Shown: in pieces, positions 58,210-64,000 of the stretch
Layout of the letters: each line of letters opens with the position of its first letter
Numbering within the stretch: position 1 is the stretch's first letter
Source of the DNA: Hetaerina americana
Taxonomy: Eukaryota; Arthropoda; Insecta; Odonata; Calopterygidae
Direction of reading: 5' to 3'
Length of the DNA: 64,000 nt
Assembly (NCBI GenBank): GCA_022747635.1
Contig: JAKTNV010000003.1
Location: forward strand, 96,682,454 to 96,746,453
Notes under the pieces: model-generated
Databases searched by the model: none
Seen by the model: only the letters and a program-made list of their open reading frames with translations
Told to the model about the DNA's origin: nothing
Made by a program: the position numbers and the translations under genes

Positions 58210-61200
58210 TAATTAGTCATAATCAGTTCACACAGCGAACAATTTTCTTAATTTAATTAGTCGGAAGTAGAAGTATAACAAATGCTCTTGAATTGTGGTA
58301 TTTCGTAAACATAATTGTTTCCAAACATTGAAGGACTTCTTAAGAAAAATTCAATGTATTATAACCGTAGAAAATATCTCCTTAAGAATATCTTGGAAAT
58401 GAAAAATTACACACATTTAAACCAAAGCTTTATAACCAAGCATTGTACGAATATGAATGCGATGTGATTAGCTCACAATAAAGCAAATGTTGGTGGTAAA
58501 ATTGTAATTAGATATTAAATAAAAATACTGACGCCATGATTTTCTATTTCAAACTAACCACATTCTCTAATTGATGTTCAATCGATTGAATATAAAGTTT
58601 CACAAATTGCTGAATTCTCTTAAAACTAATAGTATTTAACATTTAATCTTATTATTTAGTATTCGATTAGCTACAGTATCTATTAAAACATTTGTTTTGA
58701 CTCATTAGATTGAAATATTCATTTTCCCGATCAAAACAGAAAGTGTTGGCAGTTTTATCATTTCACGGATCAGATAGATTCTGTAAAGTGTATCGGTGAA
58801 GTTCTCTTTATCAGGCCTATAACTAAAATTTAGGCAGAGTATCTACATAAGTTGTAATATTTATATAATTAATGTCAATAAGAGAAGTAGGCGCAGGGAT
58901 ACATATTAGATGCCTGACAAGATCTTATTTACAATTGCTGCTGAATCGCATGAAGTATTCAGTAGTAATTACTCTTAAAAGAAATATCTTCATATTTTTG
59001 TCAATATTAGGTTTTAAAAATATAATCCTGTGATTTACTTTCTATATCCGTATGACCGTAGGGTAACATGAATAACCATGTATTTTTATGGAATTAAAGC
59101 AAAAAATATTCTGACTTCCCAAAGTAACTAGCTTTGATTGTTTGAAACATTTTATTACCTTTTAGCTATCAAGTCGTCACTAATTCAGTGGATTTTGAAA
59201 ATTTGTGCCAAGGTTTAATGTCTTTTAAATATCAATAGCCTGAGTAAAAGAAAATATTTTTTAGATATGTTCATGAACAAGCAAATATTTGATAGAAAGT
59301 CGTTTAAAGGGAATAGGGTGTGAAAACCTGCATAGAAATGGCTAATAGTTAATTCATAAGCTGAAAACATATTGTTGAATGCATTATTTGCCCTTTACAT
59401 GTGGCTTTCGCAAGTCACTGTCAGTTGTTACACTGATATATTTTTGGCGAGAAAATGATTTGAACATTTTAGCGCGTTTGGACGATTCTGTGAGGAAAGA
59501 CTGCCTGGTCATTGTGTGTTACGGAAAGCATTCACCTACCTTCTCTATGGCATTTTCCAAAAAAATGTAATAGTTAAAGATTTACAAAATTGTTCATGCT
59601 AAAGCAAAGGTTTAAGAATCTATGATAATCAATCTGCAATGAAAAACAAATAACTGACAGATCTAATAGCCGACAGAATATTTCTTTACATGGGATACCA
59701 TATTTTCATAGTAAACGAGCGGTGTCATTCATCACAATAGAGTTGTCAATAATATTTATTTTTTTACTGAAACTGGTAGACTGAACCAGTGATAACGTAA
59801 TTGATTTTATTTGCTGGCTGCTAAAGGTAAAGTAAGCCAGAGGATTTGTAAGCAACGGATTGTTCAACAACGATAGTAAAATACTCGTATTTAACTTAAT
59901 AAGAGGTTATAAAAAATAATCTTCAAAAGGCTAGGAGAGGATCTTCAAATGCCAGAAGAAATAAACATAACTTCGATCACTCGGTATCTAACAGAATTTA
60001 TAAGTCAAATATTAACGCCTGAATAGTTTACAGTACCTTACTTTTCAAGGCGAAATGTTATTAAAGTATCATTCTGTTGTCTATGGTGGTCTGGGTTTTC
60101 GTTATGTGCATGTTTAACGTTACCACCAATATGGGCATCCAAGAAGTCTTCATCTAACCAATAAAACGGCAGTTAAACAATTGATACGCATATCACAGGA
60201 ACATAATACGGAAGGAAATATTGGCACAATATCACAAAGAGACCCTCGGACACCTTCTTCTATCCTACCTACTTTACTTACTCGTATGTAACATACAGAA
60301 AACTAATGTACATACTGAGAATAATACGGCATACCGCACGAATGGCATGAACTTTTTCGATACTCAATAAATTTATTTTCAAAATATGTTTCACTCCTTT
60401 CCCCAGATCTCCATAAAAAGTTTACTTTAAACTTTAAAAAATATCATGTAAGTGCTTTCAACTTTTCAACGGGACAAGCAACCTAAAACGTACATTACCT
60501 CAATGTAAAAATTGTTAAACGAAGGTTAACGATAGTCAAAATTAAAACTTGAGTTCTATAGTTTTAGACATGTTGAAAAAATTCATAGAAATGTGGTCCT
60601 TAAATTGATAATTTAGCTGCGTTTAAAATTTCTCAAATAAAAAGGTGGCATGAACGAAAATAAACAAGGACTAAACATTGGAATATTGAGTAAAAAAAAC
60701 CCATAAATATCTGCGAGAAATTCGTTAATGAAACTAATACATACGTACGTGTTTACTTATCAAGGACTTGAATTATGATGATATAATGACTGTTTCGAAA
60801 AGATGACACGTTTTAAAGGATGTATCTCGCTGGTATTTGACGCATCACCTACCTTCTTTTCCATCGTCTGTGTGTGACTTAGAATGATCGCAGGGTGAAT
60901 GCCGTCGTGAAGATTCCGTGACACCGTCCAAGCCAAAATCTCCCGTCATTTATTCGTGAAACAAACCGTCGCACTCCTTTCACACCACGACACTAATTCC
61001 TACACGTAGCTCAAGAGTGTCTTGATGCTTTCCACCTTCAGGTGACCACCATCACCGTTAACATAAATAATTGGATCGAAATGGAAGGGGCTTCTGCTAT
61101 CCAATTTTGTCTCCCGTCATATCATCTTGGGTGTTTCCATCCCCAATTTGCAGACGCGGTTATGTAAAGGACAGGGAGAGCTTGTCTTACTGTAATAGCT

Positions 61201-62600
61201 TCACCGAAAATATAGAGGTGCCCATTAGTAAAAATGAAAATAAGTTGACATGGCTGTTTAATTATTATGTATCCGGGATAATTATTGAACTTTTTAAATA
61301 TTCTTGGAAATCGTTTTGAAATGTTAGCTTCCTAGCTTCATGAGACAATCATCATTACTCTCTAATAATGATCTTAAGAAACGTGTTCAGTCATTAGGTC
61401 GACAACATTTGCATAAGCTATATGTATGGAAATTAATCCATTTCTGTAATGTATCCGGCGTTCACGTGAAACAAAACTACATAAATGCTTCTTTTTATGG
61501 TACTTAGAGTTGTGAGTTCCAAAAGGTTTCTCTTGAATTCATTAAGGATCACAATTATATTGCATAGGACGTGAAATGGATTCTTAAGTCGCTTTTATAT
61601 ATTCATGGGAAAAATTGAATACTTTTTAGTAATTAAACCTTCTTATTAAGTAATATAACGTCCAAGTCAAAAGAATATCCTTTCATTAAACACCGTACGT
61701 AATTCATTTTGAGTGTGTATCATGATATTATAAAGTCAACTGGATTCCTACGGTCTGTTCATTAAAAATACTCGGAACTTGCTGAAGTATTAAATACTAA
61801 ATAGGTGGATGAATAAATACAGAGCCACTACCGTGAATATACCATTTTTGCAGATTTTGTAATCTAGAGATTAGAGGCACTTCATTCAGACGGATGGTAA
61901 AATCTAGGGAAGGATCAACTACATGTTACCATAGCGCATTATTGTTATACTTTCAAAACTTGACCTTTTAGCCTATATTAGCCCAAAACTCCTCCAAGTC
62001 CATGAATATTTCTCACCGATAATATCTTCCACTCCAGGTTTCTCGCCGCTGATGGTCCCTAGTATTTAATACTCCAAAATAATCTGAGTTTATTAAGTAA
62101 TGTAATGGTTATTGCTAACTCATGTTTATACCACCTTCAATCAATTGATCACATACACCTGAGCATATCTTTGTATTAGTACTGCTCAGGAGGAGAACTC
62201 CAAGATGAAAGCTTAAGATGTCAGGCATTTTTACAAGAAATGAACATTTTTCAGGTCGTGAAAGCTCTCATAATGAATATAAAAGGAAAGCATCTTCCTT
62301 CACTTGTCTCCACCACATAACTGAAATATTTTCTTCCTGATTACACTATTTATAATAAAACAATAATTTTATGCAAAGCTTTATGAACCTTCAGGTGCAG
62401 ATGAGTGAAAAAGTCCCATCATTTAGACAAAATGCCCACCTTTTAACTGGCTAGAATTTCACAAGTAGTCATTCGCTTGTATAGTCTTAGACAATAAGTA
62501 TTTGTTTAGGGTAAAATATCAAGGATGCGTCCGTAACGCTATCTTGTTTTTGTCTAAATACGAAGAAAAATATTGGAGAATTATTAATTTTTTGGCTTTA
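58210..62600. other. AT-rich DNA, no gene seen
   Basis: Long AT-rich stretch. Frames of 63 (59379-59570) and 82 codons (61071-61319) are unrecognised. A more GC-balanced segment at 60840-61170 shows no domain. Confidence 0.5.
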
Positions 62601-62601
62601 G

Positions 62602-62769
62602 GATATTAAAATGATAAATAAAATTAAGTTGGGTGTTCACAATCCATTTTGTACCTTTCCTCACAACAATTGGCACCTGTATGACCAGGATGAACTTCTT
62701 CTGGGCCGGTGAATAATCCTTGACCATTTTCACGTTCTTAGGGAAATTCAAAAGTACACTTCAAATCAA
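62602..62769 (-). CDS. Protein-like short frame, possible exon or retrotransposon relic
   Basis: A minus-strand open frame of about 55 codons contains KNVKMVKDYSPAQKKFILVI, unusually protein-like for this AT-rich area. A 60-nt segment at 62677-62736 is bounded by an acceptor-like CCCTAAG and CAG/GTGCCA. Alternatively, the run KDYSP-QKK followed by RKGTK resembles the end of some non-LTR retrotransposon ORF1 proteins. No certain assignment. The plus strand over the same bases is also open briefly. Confidence 0.25.
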
Positions 62770-63118
62770 TTTTGAATGTACAAGACATCGCTTTCATTCG
62801 AACACGAGCTTCATGAATTTTTTTCCCTATGGAAATTTCAGCGGAAAGTATATTTTCTGCTAAAACATGAGCGTCATATCTGATTTATTTCGAACGAGAA
62901 GTACGGAGAATTAACACTTAAAAATGTATCATGTTTATAAAAATAATGAGAGTCCAAAGGAAATAATCGGCATATTTTTTTATTCGTCATCATGAACAAG
63001 ACTGAGTAATGATGCATCTAGATTCAGCAGTTGTAAAGGTGAATGTTTCAATTTTTACTAATTATTCCTACGTCTTGCCTACGCTAGGAATTCGGTTGCC
63101 ATAATTCTACATGATTTC
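62770..63118. other. AT-rich DNA, no gene seen
   Basis: No supported feature. Confidence 0.5.
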
Positions 63119-63120
63119 AG

Positions 63121-63194
63121 GTCCGGGAGTGCCGAGGGAGCCGGTTCCCGAAAAACATTTAGAGAAAGAATCTGGATACGGCATGTACAAGCAG
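63121..63194 (+). other. Candidate 74-nt exon, unrecognised
   Basis: TTCTACATGATTTCAG (ending 63120) is acceptor-like and AAGCAG/GTGCTC (63194/63195) donor-like. The frame between reads PGVPREPVPEKHLEKESGYG then MYKQ: 24 codons after two leading bases, open on past the donor to a stop about 19 codons later. The composition is protein-like but no family is recognised. Confidence 0.25.
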
Positions 63195-63339
63195 GTGCTC
63201 GTTATACCACTTTACATGTTTATCAAAGGCGCAAGATTAAGCCATAAATAATCCACCCGGATGGGCTAAAATAATCGCATTATTTGTATTCCAAATCGTT
63301 ATCGTCATTTTAAAAAGACCGTCAACCCTTTCGGTCACT

Positions 63340-64000
63340 CTCCGACGACCGACACACGCACACGCTCACGCGTGCACGCACACTCGCGCACGCAGAGACG
63401 CGCAGTGCATCAATTATCTCCCATTGAATCGCTGGCTATGATAATGTCCCGGGCGTCGTCGTCCTCCCTGGTGTTGGGAGGGGATCGGGAGAAGGGAGGA
63501 GGGGAAAAAATTGCGGAATGGAGAGAAAAGAATGAAGGGGAGCTCGGGGGGGGGAGAGAGGGTAGGCGGCGTGACGGAGTGATTTCGGTGCATACCTACG
63601 AGGATGGGCGGAGCGGGAGGGGATCGAAGGGGGAGTGTGGAGGGTTGAATGCTAGGAGGAAGAGGGGGGGAATATATGCAGGGTTTTGCACGGCGAAAAT
63701 TCGTCGGAGAGGAGTGGGAGGAGGGATTTTTTTGGTAGCGCCGTGTGTAATGGCAGGGGGTGGCACTCGGGGTGTGGGGTGAGGAGGAGACGATGGGTAT
63801 GAGGCACGGTGATGCAAAAGCACGGGGAGAGTTTTCGGTGGAATGACGAAGGAAGACTGAGAGTTGTACGCGAAGACATGACTGGCACATCTGATCTCGA
63901 CGTCCAAACATACGCGTACGTATGGTCCGACCCCTTTCTCCCCACCCGGCCCTCCACCCTCGTTGCCCCCTCCCACATTCTATGTGCCCCCTCCCTAATC
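63340..64000. other. GC-rich strand-biased island at window end
   Basis: A short CA/CG-rich stretch (63350-63400) is followed by G/A-rich sequence (63470-63790) and C/T-rich sequence at 63925-64000. Overlapping frames of 108-165 codons on both strands are low-complexity. The island continues beyond the window. Confidence 0.55.

Noticed and set aside
63414..63911. 165-codon minus frame
   Set aside because: Complement of a purine-rich island, low complexity.
1..64000. CRISPR arrays, rRNA genes or bacterial operons
   Set aside because: No regularly spaced repeats, no rRNA-like sequence and no tightly packed open frames were seen.

Overview
This window looks like non-coding DNA from a large, repeat-bearing animal genome, most likely an arthropod. 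The evidence is mariner/Tc1-family transposons with TA target sites, a decayed non-LTR reverse transcriptase, a tRNA-like foldback element, long TA and GA microsatellites, very long AT-rich stretches and no dense gene array. A hemimetabolous insect is my guess for the host, held with low confidence. There are no bacterial operons, rRNA genes, CRISPR arrays or phage genes. No complete host protein-coding gene can be recognised. The window could be intergenic or lie inside the introns of a very long gene.

Layout. AT-rich unique-looking DNA is the background. It is broken every few kilobases by GC-rich islands of 0.3 to 1.7 kb with extreme purine or pyrimidine strand bias (near 3.0, 5.6, 11.4, 13-14.4, 18, 21, 22.4-23.3, 24.9, 26.9-28.4, 32-33, 34, 41, 43, 46.5, 53.5-55 and 63.4-64 kb). 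These islands create many long but low-complexity open frames that are not convincing proteins. Several islands switch sharply from pyrimidine-rich to purine-rich on the same strand.

Mobile DNA. A 5'-truncated, heavily mutated non-LTR retrotransposon RT lies on the minus strand at about 6.25-7.55 kb. A long (TA)n tract follows it, then a decayed DD41D-type Tc1/mariner element at 7.66-8.48 kb with recognisable inverted ends. A young, homogeneous 753-bp internally deleted mariner family has four copies: 16.79-17.54 kb; 35.76-37.27 kb, which is split by a further copy inserted in opposite orientation at 36.14-36.89 kb; and 44.30-45.05 kb. All have 33-bp terminal inverted repeats and TA duplications. 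Two copies keep an intact 132-codon frame that encodes only the transposase DNA-binding domain, so the family could depend on a full-length relative for movement and may encode a regulator. A tRNA-like sequence sits inside a 30-bp inverted repeat at about 58 kb, and a dispersed-repeat fragment with a GC hairpin lies at 30.47-30.75 kb.

Possible host signal. A few short open frames with plausible splice sites stand out from their AT-rich surroundings (28.44, 46.83, 51.61, 56.47, 62.68 and 63.12 kb). None is recognised, so they are given as low-confidence exon candidates. A pair of inverted NK2-type homeodomain sites around a TAATTG core at 32.39-32.44 kb is a possible enhancer element.
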